64,000 nucleotides of DNA, taken from positions 1,054,001 to 1,118,000 of the forward strand of contig CAWIXB010000001.1 in NCBI GenBank assembly GCA_963839955.1, written 5' to 3'. Below the pieces are notes generated by a model. The model was not told where the DNA came from, made no database searches, and saw only the letters and a program-made list of their open reading frames with translations. A program made the translations under genes and the position numbers. This stretch comes from CAWIXB01 sp963839955. Its GTDB lineage: Bacteria; Actinomycetota; Actinomycetes; JACCUZ01. Of the stretch, positions 51,868 through 62,142 are shown in pieces (positions within the stretch are counted from its first letter, which is position 1; every line of letters begins with the position of its first letter).

Positions 51868-54190
51868 CCCGTCGTCGCGCCCGGCCGACTACGCCGCCCG
51901 GCGCCGCGACCTGCTCGCCTCGGTGGGCAGGCCCGGCCCGGCGCGGCGTCAGGGACTCGCTGCACTGACCGACGCCTGGCTGCGTCAGGTGTACACGTCG
52001 GCGGCCGCCGACGTGGGTGTCGCCGCCGGCGACAAGGTCGCGCTCGTCGCAGTGGGTGGGTACGGCCGGGCCGAGCTGGCGCCCGGCAGCGATCTCGACC
52101 TCGTGCTCCTGCACGCCGGCCAGCGCGAGGTGCCCGCCCTCGCCGACAAGCTCTGGTACCCCGTCTGGGACTCGGGCGTGCGCCTCGACCACGCCGTACG
52201 CACCTTCGAGCAGGCACGCACCCTGGCGAGCGCTGACCTGGCCGTGCTGCTCGGCCTGCTCGACGCCCGCCTCGTCGTGGGCGACCCGCAGCTGGTGGCG
52301 CGGCTGCGCTCGAGCGTGTTCGGCGACTGGCGGGCCGCGGCGCGGCGGCGGCTGCCGGCGCTTCGCGAGGCTTGGGACGACCGCGGCCGTCGGCACGGCG
52401 ACCTGCGCCACACCCTCGAGCCCGACCTCAAGGAAGGCCGCGGCGGGCTGCGCGACCTGGTGTCGCTGCGCGCGGTCGCGGCGACCTGGCTGGCCGACCG
52501 GCCGCACCGCGACGTAGACGACGCCGTACGCCGGCTGGCCGATGTGCGCGACGCCCTGCACCTCGAGTCGGGCCGGGACGGCAACCGGCTGCTGCACCAG
52601 GAGCAGGACGCCGTGTCCACGCGGCTGGGTCTTTCCGACGCGGACGAGCTGTTGCGCGAGGTCGGCTCGGCCGCCGCGCAGGTCAATCACGCGGCCGACG
52701 CGACGTGGCGGCGCGCGCTGCAGGCGATCCGGCCACAACGGTCGCGCTACCTTCGCGGCCGCAAGCCGGTGCTCAAGCTCCTCGGCCCCGGGCTGGCCGA
52801 GCACGACGGAGAAGCGGTGCTCACCGCCCAGGCCGACCCCACGGCCGACCCGGTGCTCGTCCTGCGACTGGCCGCCCGGGCGGCGCGCGCCGGGCTGCCC
52901 GTCGCGACCAGCTCGATGGACCGCGTGGCGGCCGACGGACCGCCGTTGCCGGAACCGTGGCCCGACGCTGTGCGCGACCTGTTCACCGACCTGCTCGGAG
53001 CGGGCCGGCCGCTCGTGCCCGTGTGGGAGTCGCTGGACCAGTCGGGTGCGCTCGGCCGGTTGCTGCCCGAGTGGGCACACGTCCGGCACCGCCCTCAGCG
53101 CAACGCGGTGCACGTCTTCAGCGTCGACCGGCACCTCGTCGAGACGGCGGTGCAGGCCGCGCCGCTGGTGCGCGACGTGCACCGTCCGGACCTGCTGCTG
53201 CTGGCCGCGCTCCTGCACGACATCGGGAAGGGGCAACCGGGTGACCACAGCGAGGCAGGTGTCCCGCTTGCCGCGACGGCGTCCACCAGGATGGGGTTCG
53301 TCGCCGAGGACGTCGCAGCCATCGCACTCCTGGTCCGCCATCACCTGCTCCTCGTCGAGACCGCGACCCGGCGCGACCTCGACGACCCGCTCACGGTCGA
53401 CGCCGTCGTACGCGCGGTGGGCGATCGCGACACGCTCGCGCTGTTGCACGCCCTGACCGTGGCCGATGCCCTGGCGGCCGGCCCGGCCGCCTGGAGCGAC
53501 TGGAAGGCGAACCTCGTGGACGATCTCGTACGCCGTGCTGCCGCCCGGCTCGACGGCGCACCCCAGCCACGCCCGGCCGCCCTGACCGGGGACCAGGCCG
53601 CCCTCGTGGCGCGCGGCCGGCTCGCGGTGACCGCGGAACCGGACGAGGCGATCACCTGGACCGTGACCGTGGCCGCGCCGGACCGGCCCGGCTTCTTCGC
53701 CACTGTCGCCGGGGTGCTTGCACTGCACCGACTCTCGGTGCGGGCAGCCCAGGTGCGCACCGAGGGCGACATGGCCCTCGACGTCTGGACGGTCGTGCCC
53801 GAACGCGACCACGAGCCACGCGCCGACGCGCTGCGCACTGACGTGGCGAGGGCGCTGTCCGGCGAGCTGGACGTGACGCATCGGCTGTCCGGTCGCGATG
53901 CGGGTCGGCGGGTGTCCGGCGTCGAGCCGCCTGCGCCGCGCGTCTCCGTCGTCGAGGGCGCGTCCGCGACCGCCACCGTGCTCGAGGTCCGCGCCCACGA
54001 CCGGCCCGGGCTGCTCTACCGCCTCGGCCGGGCACTGGCACTCATGGGTGTGAGCATCCGTGCTGCACGGGTCGCGACGCTCGGCGCCGAGGCCGTCGAC
54101 GTCTTCTACGTCGTGGACGGCTCGGGCAGTGTCCTCGACGAGCGAGCGATCCGCGAGGTGGTCCGGCTGCTCGGCGACGCAGCCGCCTGA
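51848..54190 (+). CDS. glnD: [Protein-PII] uridylyl/adenylyltransferase
   Basis: A 780-residue sensor enzyme that modifies P-II in response to glutamine. The N-terminal nucleotidyltransferase has VAVGGYGRAELAPGSDLDLVLL; a central HD domain has LLHDIGKGQPGDHSEAG; two C-terminal ACT domains (ITWTVTVAAPDRPGFFATVAGVL and ATVLEVRAHDRPGLLYRLGRAL) bind glutamine. GTG 51848 overlaps glnB. In actinobacteria the modification is adenylylation of Tyr51. Length is about 100 residues short of the E. coli protein, as usual in the phylum. Confidence 0.94.
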   Translation: MASTLSDPSSRPADYAARRRDLLASVGRPGPARRQGLAALTDAWLRQVYTSAAADVGVAAGDKVALVAVGGYGRAELAPGSDLDLVLLHAGQREVPALADKLWYPVWDSGVRLDHAVRTFEQARTLASADLAVLLGLLDARLVVGDPQLVARLRSSVFGDWRAAARRRLPALREAWDDRGRRHGDLRHTLEPDLKEGRGGLRDLVSLRAVAATWLADRPHRDVDDAVRRLADVRDALHLESGRDGNRLLHQEQDAVSTRLGLSDADELLREVGSAAAQVNHAADATWRRALQAIRPQRSRYLRGRKPVLKLLGPGLAEHDGEAVLTAQADPTADPVLVLRLAARAARAGLPVATSSMDRVAADGPPLPEPWPDAVRDLFTDLLGAGRPLVPVWESLDQSGALGRLLPEWAHVRHRPQRNAVHVFSVDRHLVETAVQAAPLVRDVHRPDLLLLAALLHDIGKGQPGDHSEAGVPLAATASTRMGFVAEDVAAIALLVRHHLLLVETATRRDLDDPLTVDAVVRAVGDRDTLALLHALTVADALAAGPAAWSDWKANLVDDLVRRAAARLDGAPQPRPAALTGDQAALVARGRLAVTAEPDEAITWTVTVAAPDRPGFFATVAGVLALHRLSVRAAQVRTEGDMALDVWTVVPERDHEPRADALRTDVARALSGELDVTHRLSGRDAGRRVSGVEPPAPRVSVVEGASATATVLEVRAHDRPGLLYRLGRALALMGVSIRAARVATLGAEAVDVFYVVDGSGSVLDERAIREVVRLLGDAAA

Positions 54191-54204
54191 GCGATCATGG
54201 GCGG

Positions 54205-54990
54205 ATGTCCACGCCCCCAGTCGCGCCACCGGCGCTGGCCCTGCGTGGCCTGCGGAAGACCTTCGGACGAACCGTCGCAGTGGACCGCCTCGACCTCGAC
54301 GTGCCGAAAGGCTCGTTCTACGGCCTGGTCGGCCCCAACGGTGCGGGCAAGACGACCACGCTCTCGATGGCGACCGGTCTGCTGCGGCCCGACGTCGGCA
54401 CCGCCTTTGTCGACGGATACGACGTCTGGGGCGCGGGGCCCGCGGAGGCGAAGCGGCGGGTCGGCATCCTGCCGGACGGCCAGCGGCTGTTCGACCGTCT
54501 GTCGGCGACCGAGCTGCTGACCTACACCGGGCTGCTGCGCGGCATGGCCGACGACGTCATCCGCTCGCGCAGCGCCGAGCTCCTCGACGTACTCGACCTG
54601 AGTGGGGCAGGCACCACGCTGGTGGTGGACTACTCGGCCGGCATGCGCAAGAAGATCGGGCTCGCGGCTGCTCTGCTGCACTCGCCGCGCCTGCTGGTGC
54701 TGGACGAACCGTTCGAGGCGGTCGACCCGGTGTCCGCCTCGACCATCCGCGGGATCCTCGGCCGCTACGTCGCCGGCGGCGGGACCGTCATCCTGTCCAG
54801 CCATGTCATGGATCTGGTCGAACGCCTCTGCGACCACGTGGCCGTCATCGCCGCAGGCCGGCTGCTGGCGAGCGGCCCGCTCGACGACGTCCGAAGCGGG
54901 CGCAACCTCGAGGACGTGTTCGTCGGGCTCGTCGGTGGGCGACGCGACACCGGGGAAGGGCTGTCGTGGCTCGGCACCTCCTCCGACTGA
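54205..54990 (+). CDS. ABC-2 type transporter ATP-binding protein
   Basis: A 261-residue ATPase: Walker A GPNGAGKTT, Q-loop region ILPDGQRLF, signature YSAGMRKK and Walker B LLVLDEPFEAVDP, with a switch His in SSHVMDLVE. The YSxGM signature is usual for ABC-2 exporters. ATG 54205 lies just after the glnD stop. The last 25 bases overlap the permease, whose 532-residue size and helices point to export of an unknown molecule. Confidence 0.9.
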   Translation: MSTPPVAPPALALRGLRKTFGRTVAVDRLDLDVPKGSFYGLVGPNGAGKTTTLSMATGLLRPDVGTAFVDGYDVWGAGPAEAKRRVGILPDGQRLFDRLSATELLTYTGLLRGMADDVIRSRSAELLDVLDLSGAGTTLVVDYSAGMRKKIGLAAALLHSPRLLVLDEPFEAVDPVSASTIRGILGRYVAGGGTVILSSHVMDLVERLCDHVAVIAAGRLLASGPLDDVRSGRNLEDVFVGLVGGRRDTGEGLSWLGTSSD

Positions 54991-56564
54991 GGCTTCGCGT
55001 TTTCGCCAACACCCTCTCGCGTGGCTCGACGCTTCAGCAGGTGCTCGCGGTGCTCGGTCTCGTGTTCGGCGTCCTCGGCGGCCTCACCGCGGTCGTCCTC
55101 TTCGTGGTGATCCGGGGACGGACCTTCGCCGACGACGCAGTGCTGATCTACGCCGGGTTCATGGCTCTGGGCTGGTTGATGATCCCGCTCCTGCTCTTCA
55201 GCTCCGACAACTCGATCGACCCGCTGCGGTTCTCGCTTCTGCCGCTGACGCCACACCAGCTGGTGCGTGGACAGCTCGCGGCCGGAGTTGTGGGCGGACC
55301 CACGGTGTTCGGTGTCCTTTCTCTCCTCGCCGCCGGCTACGCCATCAGCGACTCCGCCGTCACCGCCGTCCTCGGCATGGTTGCCGCGCTGCTGACCCTG
55401 CTGCTCTGCACCGTCGCCAGCAGGGCTCTCACCACCTCGTTCGGCAGTGCCTTGCGCAGCCGCCGTGGCCGCGACTTCGGGCTCGTCGCCGCCGCCCTGC
55501 TCGGTGCCTCGTTCTACCCGGTCCAGCTGGGCCTGCAGGCCTACCTCTCCCGAACGGGCGGTGAGGGCGTCCGTTCCGTCGCAGACCTGATCGCCTGGAC
55601 GCCGGCCGGCTGGCCGTTCGCGGCGGTGCTCGACGCGACGGCCGGGCGCTGGGGGCTCACCGCCCTGAAGCTGGCGGGCACGGCGGCCGTCGTCGCGCTG
55701 CTGCTGGGCATCTGGGCGCGCGCGGTGCGGCGCACGCTGGAGGCACCGGCGGTCTCCGGGGGAGCCTCGCGGTCGCGTGGCAGCGATCTGGTGCCCTGGT
55801 GGGTACGCCCCGTCGTGGTACGCGGTCCCACCGGTGCGGTGATCGCGAAGGAGCTGCGCTACTGGTGGCGCGACCCGCGTCGAAGGGCAGCCGCGTTCAC
55901 GTCGCTGCTCATCGGCGCGGGCCTCGTGATCGGCCCGTCCCTCGCCGGCACCGGCGGTGTCGGGCGGCAGTTCGCCTTCGTGGGCCTGGGTCCCGCGTTC
56001 TTCGCGACCATGAACAACGCCAACATCTTCGGGCTGGACGGGACCTCGATCTGGACCGACGTCTCCGTCGGGCGGATCGCCCGCGCGCTCGTGCGAGGGC
56101 GTCAGGCGGCACTCGCTCTCTTCGCCGTACCGGCGATGCTGGTCCTGACCGTCGTCGGGACCCTGGTCGCGGGTGCGTCGCCTGCTGTCGGCGCCGCGGC
56201 GTTCGGCCTGTGCGCGGCCGCACTCGGGTGCGGCCTCGCCGTGACCTCGGTCATGTCGGTCGGTGCGCCCTACGCGGTGCCGGACAACCCGTCCAACCCG
56301 TTCGCGACGGGGACGGGCGCGGGGTGCAGCACGTTGCTCTACCAGTCCCTCGGCTTCATGGGCGAGATCGTGCTGGTGGTGCCGATCGCCGTCATCAGCC
56401 TGTGGGGTGTCCTCGGTGACGTGACCGCGCTGATGCTCGCCGCGTTCGTGCTTGGCCCGGTGTGGGGGATCGGCGCGGCCGCCCTCGGCTCGGTGGTCGC
56501 GGCCGGGATCTGGGACCGCCGGGCCGCCGAGGTCCTGGTGGCCGTCACCCCCCGCAACACCTAA
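54966..56564 (+). CDS. ABC transporter permease, large ABC-2-like
   Basis: A 532-residue protein with about 12 hydrophobic segments (LQQVLAVLGLVFGVLGGL, VFGVLSLLAAGYAI, AALALFAVPAMLVLTVVGTL and others) and a cytoplasmic loop (KELRYWWRDPRRR) between halves. It is encoded with the ATPase above; GTG 54966 overlaps that gene by 25 bases. No substrate-binding partner is seen, so export or membrane homeostasis is likely. Family recognition is by layout; the substrate is unknown. Confidence 0.82.
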   Translation: MARHLLRLRLRVFANTLSRGSTLQQVLAVLGLVFGVLGGLTAVVLFVVIRGRTFADDAVLIYAGFMALGWLMIPLLLFSSDNSIDPLRFSLLPLTPHQLVRGQLAAGVVGGPTVFGVLSLLAAGYAISDSAVTAVLGMVAALLTLLLCTVASRALTTSFGSALRSRRGRDFGLVAAALLGASFYPVQLGLQAYLSRTGGEGVRSVADLIAWTPAGWPFAAVLDATAGRWGLTALKLAGTAAVVALLLGIWARAVRRTLEAPAVSGGASRSRGSDLVPWWVRPVVVRGPTGAVIAKELRYWWRDPRRRAAAFTSLLIGAGLVIGPSLAGTGGVGRQFAFVGLGPAFFATMNNANIFGLDGTSIWTDVSVGRIARALVRGRQAALALFAVPAMLVLTVVGTLVAGASPAVGAAAFGLCAAALGCGLAVTSVMSVGAPYAVPDNPSNPFATGTGAGCSTLLYQSLGFMGEIVLVVPIAVISLWGVLGDVTALMLAAFVLGPVWGIGAAALGSVVAAGIWDRRAAEVLVAVTPRNT

Positions 56565-56589
56565 GACATAGGCTGACGGGGTTCGTCAC

Positions 56590-56601
56590 CGTCGTACGAC
56601 G
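56590..56601. promoter_or_regulatory. 12-bp palindrome upstream of ffh
   Basis: CGTCGTACGACG, perfect, 15 bases before the ffh GTG at 56616. The same 12-mer occurs in the rpsP leader (59336-59347). CGTACG is generally frequent in this DNA, so function is not certain. Confidence 0.35.
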
Positions 56602-56615
56602 CTAGGAAATCCCGC

Positions 56616-58187
<1,572 letters not shown>

Positions 58188-58192
58188 CCTCG

Positions 58193-59275
58193 ATGCACGT
58201 CCCGCCCCTGCACCTGCATGCGGTGCTGCTGCCCGGCGACGAGCCGCGCGACCTCTGGGTCGGCCCGGACGGCTACCTGAGTGACGAGCCGGTGCCCGAG
58301 GCTCGGCCGCTGCCCGGTCGCTACGCCATCCCCGGCCTCGTCGACGCGCACTGCCACGTCGGCCTCGAGGCGGACGGCGGGGTGGGCGAGGACGTCCAGG
58401 AGGAGCAGATCCTCACCGACCGCGACGTCGGGACGCTGCTGATCCGTGACGCCGGCGTGCCCGTCGACACCCGCTGGATCGACGACCGGCTCGACCTGCC
58501 CAGAGTCGTGCGCGCGGGCCGGCACATCGCGCGGCCCAAGCGATACCTGCGCAACTACGGCGTGGAGATCGAGCCCGCCGGCCTGGTGGCCGAGGTCGAG
58601 ACGCAAGCGGCGCGCGGCGACGGCTGGGTCAAGCTCGTCGGCGACTGGATCGATCGCGACGAGGGCGATCTCGGCCCTCTCTGGCCGGTCGACGCCGCGG
58701 CCGCCGCGATCGACCGCGCCCACGCCCTCGGTGCCCGGGTCACCGCACACTGCTTCGGCGAGCAGTCGGTCGCCGAGCTGGTCGCGGCGGGGATCGACTG
58801 CATCGAGCACGGCACCGGGCTCACCGACGACGTGATCGCCGACATGGCCGTCCGCGGCACGGCGCTGGTGCCTACCCGGGTCCAGATCGACAACTTCCCG
58901 TCGTACGCCGAGCAGGGCGAGGCCCGCTTCCCGGCGTACGCCGCGCACATGCGCGACCTCCACGCGCGCGCCGACGTGACGCTGCGGGCGGCCCACGAGG
59001 CGGGAGTCCCGCTGTACGCCGGGACGGATGCGGGCGGTGTGCTGCCGCACGGCCTGATCGGACGCGAGGTGCTGGCGCTGCACGAGCAGGTGGGCCTGAC
59101 CGGCGTCGAGGCGCTCGGCGCCGCCTCCTGGCTGGCGCGGGACTGGCTCGGCATGCCGGCCACCGGGCCCGGGGCCAGCGCAGACCTCGTGCTCTTCGAC
59201 GAGGACCCCCGCGACGACCTGAGGACGCTCGCCTCGCCGACGGCGATCGTCCTGCGCGGCCGGGTCGTCAGCTAG
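58193..59275 (+). CDS. Amidohydrolase family protein
   Basis: A 360-residue metal-dependent hydrolase: GLVDAHCHVGLEADGG has the HxH motif, ARVTAHCFGEQSVAELV and CIEHGTGLTDDVIADM carry further metal histidines, and YAGTDAGGVLPHG the catalytic Asp. It resembles prolidase/imidazolonepropionase-like amidohydrolases. Conserved next to ffh in actinobacteria, with unknown substrate; deaminase or cyclic-amide activity is possible. ATG 58193 follows the ffh stop by 5 bases. It is unrelated in sequence to the YtcJ-like protein at 6582. Confidence 0.86.
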   Translation: MHVPPLHLHAVLLPGDEPRDLWVGPDGYLSDEPVPEARPLPGRYAIPGLVDAHCHVGLEADGGVGEDVQEEQILTDRDVGTLLIRDAGVPVDTRWIDDRLDLPRVVRAGRHIARPKRYLRNYGVEIEPAGLVAEVETQAARGDGWVKLVGDWIDRDEGDLGPLWPVDAAAAAIDRAHALGARVTAHCFGEQSVAELVAAGIDCIEHGTGLTDDVIADMAVRGTALVPTRVQIDNFPSYAEQGEARFPAYAAHMRDLHARADVTLRAAHEAGVPLYAGTDAGGVLPHGLIGREVLALHEQVGLTGVEALGAASWLARDWLGMPATGPGASADLVLFDEDPRDDLRTLASPTAIVLRGRVVS

Positions 59276-59334
59276 CCCGCGCCGCCTCGATTGGGCCGGG
59301 CTACCCCGCGTCTGGCACAATGCCACGCTAGAAC

Positions 59335-59348
59335 CCGTCGTACGACGG
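59335..59348. promoter_or_regulatory. 14-bp palindrome upstream of rpsP
   Basis: CCGTCGTACGACGG is perfectly self-complementary and contains the same 12-mer found before ffh. It lies about 100 bases before the rpsP GTG at 59451. No clear -35/-10 pair was found around it. Confidence 0.38.
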
Positions 59349-59450
59349 CCCCTCTCACCCCGTACGACGTGTCCACCGGCACAGCCGCCGCCCGCACCCC
59401 CACGCGGAGCGCGGACGCCACCACACGCGAGAAGCAGGAGCTTCATTTCC

Positions 59451-60008
59451 GTGGCAGTCAAGATCAAGCTGATGCGCCTGGGCAAGATCCGCGCCCCCTA
59501 CTACCGCATCGTCGTCGCCGACTCGCGCACCAAGCGTGACGGCCGCGCGATCGAAGAGATCGGCAAGTACCACCCCACGCAGGAGCCCTCGCTGATCGAG
59601 GTCGACTCCGAGCGCGTGCAGTACTGGCTCGGCGTCGGCGCGCAGCCGACCGAGCCCGTGGCCGCGATCCTCAAGGTCACCGGCGACTGGCAGAAGTTCA
59701 AGGGCCTGCCCGGTGCCGAGGGAACGTTGCGGGTCGCCGACGCGCGCGTGGACAAGCGGTCGGTGTTCGAGACCGCGGCCAAGGAGGGTGGCGCCGGCGG
59801 CGACTCGGCCAAGGAGGGTGCGACGACCCCGCGCAAGAAGGCGGCGAAGAAGACCGCCAAGACGGCCAAGGCCGCCGAGTCGCCCGACGCTGCCGAGCCG
59901 AAGGCGGAGGACGCTGCCGAGGCCGCCCAGACCGCCGAGGCCCCGGCCGCGGACGCTGCGCCTGCTGAGACGCCCGCCGAGGCGCCCGCTGAAGAGACCA
60001 AGGGCTGA
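59451..60008 (+). CDS. rpsP: 30S ribosomal protein S16 with extended tail
   Basis: Residues 1-90 are S16 (MAVKIKLMRLGKIRAPYYRI, DGRAIEEIGKYHPTQEP). The remaining 95 or so are a low-complexity Lys/Ala then Glu/Ala/Pro tail (KKAAKKTAKTAKAAESPDAAEPK), absent in E. coli but common in actinobacteria. GTG 59451 has AGGAG upstream at 10 bases. khpA begins 2 bases after the stop. Confidence 0.96.
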   Translation: MAVKIKLMRLGKIRAPYYRIVVADSRTKRDGRAIEEIGKYHPTQEPSLIEVDSERVQYWLGVGAQPTEPVAAILKVTGDWQKFKGLPGAEGTLRVADARVDKRSVFETAAKEGGAGGDSAKEGATTPRKKAAKKTAKTAKAAESPDAAEPKAEDAAEAAQTAEAPAADAAPAETPAEAPAEETKG

Positions 60009-60010
60009 TC

Positions 60011-60250
60011 GTGCTCGAGGAGGCCCTCGAACACCTGGTGCGCGGCATCGTCGACAACCCCGACGAGGTGTCGGTCCAGGACCGCAACAACCGGCGTGGC
60101 CGGGTCCTCGAGGTGCGGGTGCACCCCGAGGACCTCGGCAAGGTGATCGGTCGCAGCGGCCGCACCGCCAAGGCGCTGCGCACCGTCGTCGGCGCGCTCG
60201 GCCCGGGCCGGCCGGTGCGGGTCGACTTCCTCGACGTCGACGAGCGCTGA
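60011..60250 (+). CDS. khpA: KH-domain RNA-binding protein KhpA
   Basis: A 79-residue single KH domain with the GxxG loop in KVIGRSGRTAKALRT. It binds RNA, and in other bacteria pairs with KhpB to affect cell size and sRNA biology. GTG 60011 follows rpsP by two bases. It sits between rpsP and rimM, its usual place. Confidence 0.94.
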   Translation: MLEEALEHLVRGIVDNPDEVSVQDRNNRRGRVLEVRVHPEDLGKVIGRSGRTAKALRTVVGALGPGRPVRVDFLDVDER

Positions 60251-60285
60251 GCCGGCGCACGGGTCTCGACGGCGGAGGTCAGCTG

Positions 60286-60798
60286 GTGCAGGTCGTCGTC
60301 GGCCGCATCGGACGTCCGCACGGCATCGCGGGTGAGGTCACCGTCGAGGTGCGCACCGACGACCCCAGAGGACGGATGGCCGCCGGAACGACGCTGACGA
60401 CCGACCCCGAGACCGCCGGCCCGCTGGCGATCACGGGGGGCCGCGTCCACAGCGGTCGCCTTCTGCTCACCTTCGAGGGCGTGAACGACCGCTCTGCCGC
60501 CGAACGTCTGCGCGGCGTCCTGCTGGTGGCCGACGTCGACCCGGCGGAGCGTCCCGAGGACCCCGAGGAGTTCTACGACCACCAGCTGGTCGGCCTGCGG
60601 GTCGAGACCGTGGCCGGCGAGGCGGTGGGGGAGCTCGCCGACGTGCTCCACCTGCCGGGCCAGGACGTCCTTGTCGTACGGCGCCCGGACGGTCGCGAGT
60701 CGCTCGTCCCCTTCGTCGCCGTGATGGTGCCGACCGTCGACCTCGACGGTGGCCGCGTCCTCGTCGACCCGGCGCCCGGCCTGCTCGACGAGGAGTGA
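60286..60798 (+). CDS. rimM: 16S rRNA processing protein RimM
   Basis: A 170-residue ribosome maturation factor: VVVGRIGRPHGIAGEVTVEV at the N-terminus and a PRC-barrel end (EEFYDHQLVGLRVET, VPFVAVMVPTVDLDGGRVLVD). GTG 60286 has GGAGG 7 bases upstream. trmD follows after 3 bases. Confidence 0.94.
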   Translation: MQVVVGRIGRPHGIAGEVTVEVRTDDPRGRMAAGTTLTTDPETAGPLAITGGRVHSGRLLLTFEGVNDRSAAERLRGVLLVADVDPAERPEDPEEFYDHQLVGLRVETVAGEAVGELADVLHLPGQDVLVVRRPDGRESLVPFVAVMVPTVDLDGGRVLVDPAPGLLDEE

Positions 60799-60801
60799 CG
60801 C

Positions 60802-61602
60802 ATGCGCATCGACGTCGTCACGATCTTCCCGGCCTACCTGGAGCCCCTCCGGCTCTCGCTGATCGGGCGGGCCGTCGAGGACGGCCGGCTGCAGCTGTCC
60901 GTGCACGACCTGCGCGCCTGGACGCAGGACCGGCACCGCACCGTGGACGACACGCCGTACGGCGGTGGGCCGGGCATGTTGATGCGCCCCGAGCCCTGGT
61001 CCGCCGCCCTCGCCGAGGTCGCGTCCCCCGACGGCCCGGCGCCGCTGCTTGTCGTGCCCTCGCCGGGCGGGGTGCCGTTCACGCAACAGCTCGCGCACGA
61101 GCTGGCCGCCGAGCCGTGGCTCGTCTTCGCCTGCGCGCGGTACGAGGGTGTCGACCAGCGGGTGCTCGACGAGGCGGCCGAGCGGATGCGGGTGCTCGAG
61201 GTCTCGATGGGCGACTACGTCGTCAACGGGGGCGAGGTTGCTGTGCTCGCGGTCGTCGAGGCGGTTGCCCGGCTGCTGCCCGGAGTGCTCGGCAACGCCG
61301 ACTCGCTGGTCGACGAGTCGCACGTCGGCGGGCTGCTGGAGGCACCCGGCTACACGAAGCCCTCTTCCTGGCAGGGCCGCGACGTCCCGCCGGTGCTACT
61401 GTCCGGCGATCACGCGCGGATCGCCCGGTGGCGGCGCGACGAGGGTCTGCGGCGTACGGCGGCGCGCCGCCCCGACCTGGTCACGCGGCTCGACCCGGCC
61501 ACGCTCGACGCCCGTGACCTCGAGGTGCTGGCCGCCTGCGGATGGGCCCTGCCGGAGGGCGCCGGTCGATTGGCCCGCACGGAACCGCCTGTGGCAGACT
61601 GA
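60802..61602 (+). CDS. trmD: tRNA (guanine37-N1)-methyltransferase
   Basis: A 266-residue SPOUT methyltransferase protecting against frameshifting at proline codons. MRIDVVTIFPAYLEPLRLSL, the trefoil-knot stretch VVPSPGGVPFTQQLA, CARYEGVDQRVLDE and VSMGDYVVNGGEVA (SAM loop) are diagnostic. ATG 60802 has GAGGAG upstream in the rimM end. rplS follows across a 122-base gap. Confidence 0.96.
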   Translation: MRIDVVTIFPAYLEPLRLSLIGRAVEDGRLQLSVHDLRAWTQDRHRTVDDTPYGGGPGMLMRPEPWSAALAEVASPDGPAPLLVVPSPGGVPFTQQLAHELAAEPWLVFACARYEGVDQRVLDEAAERMRVLEVSMGDYVVNGGEVAVLAVVEAVARLLPGVLGNADSLVDESHVGGLLEAPGYTKPSSWQGRDVPPVLLSGDHARIARWRRDEGLRRTAARRPDLVTRLDPATLDARDLEVLAACGWALPEGAGRLARTEPPVAD

Positions 61603-61625
61603 GAGGCCGCCCACGCCGTTCCGCG

Positions 61626-61640
61626 CCCCTGCCACAGGGG
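61626..61640 (+). other. Small hairpin in the rplS leader
   Basis: CCCCTG-CCA-CAGGGG in the 122-base trmD-rplS gap, which is otherwise C-rich and without a T-run. It may be a regulatory leader element for L19 but is too short to name; no promoter was identified with confidence. Confidence 0.3.
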
Positions 61641-61724
61641 AGGCGTTCCGTGTCCGGCCGCGGCAACCGACCTGACCCCACCCAACCACACTGGGTGACC
61701 TGTGGCACCGAGAGATGAGACCCG

Positions 61725-62084
61725 ATGCAGACGCTTGACTCCGTTGACGCCGCCTCGCTCCGCTCGGACATTCCCGAGTTCCGCCCCGGCGACACGCTCA
61801 AGGTCCACGTCAAGGTCATCGAGGGGACCCGCTCCCGCATCCAGGTGTTCCAGGGTGTCGCAATCCGCCGCCAGGGCGACGGCGTCCGCGAGACCTTCAC
61901 CGTCCGCAAGATCAGTTTCGGTGTCGGTGTCGAGCGGACCTTCCCGGTGCACACCCCGGTCATCGATCGCATCGAGGTCGTGACCCGCGGAGACGTACGC
62001 CGCGCGAAGCTCTACTACCTGCGCGAGCTGCGCGGCAAGGCCGCCAAGATCAAGGAGCGTCGCGACACCCCCGCGTCCCGTTGA
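61725..62084 (+). CDS. rplS: 50S ribosomal protein L19
   Basis: A 119-residue protein at the 30S-50S interface: FRPGDTLKVHVKVIEGTRSR, IQVFQGVAIRRQGDGVRETF, GVGVERTFPVHTPVIDRIEV and a basic end. ATG 61725 with GAGATGAGACCC upstream. Part of the rpsP-rimM-trmD-rplS set. Confidence 0.96.
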   Translation: MQTLDSVDAASLRSDIPEFRPGDTLKVHVKVIEGTRSRIQVFQGVAIRRQGDGVRETFTVRKISFGVGVERTFPVHTPVIDRIEVVTRGDVRRAKLYYLRELRGKAAKIKERRDTPASR

Positions 62085-62142
62085 CGAGTGTCCCGCCCCG
62101 GCCGCTCGCGTGCCCTGGGCGGAGACGGAGGACTGACGTTCC

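Noticed and set aside
54205..56564. Antibiotic export system of a biosynthetic cluster
   Set aside because: No biosynthetic genes are near; the pair lies between core nitrogen and SRP genes, so a housekeeping exporter is as likely.
61603..61724. Named L19 leader RNA
   Set aside because: Only one 6-bp hairpin is visible; no match to a described leader can be shown without a covariance search.
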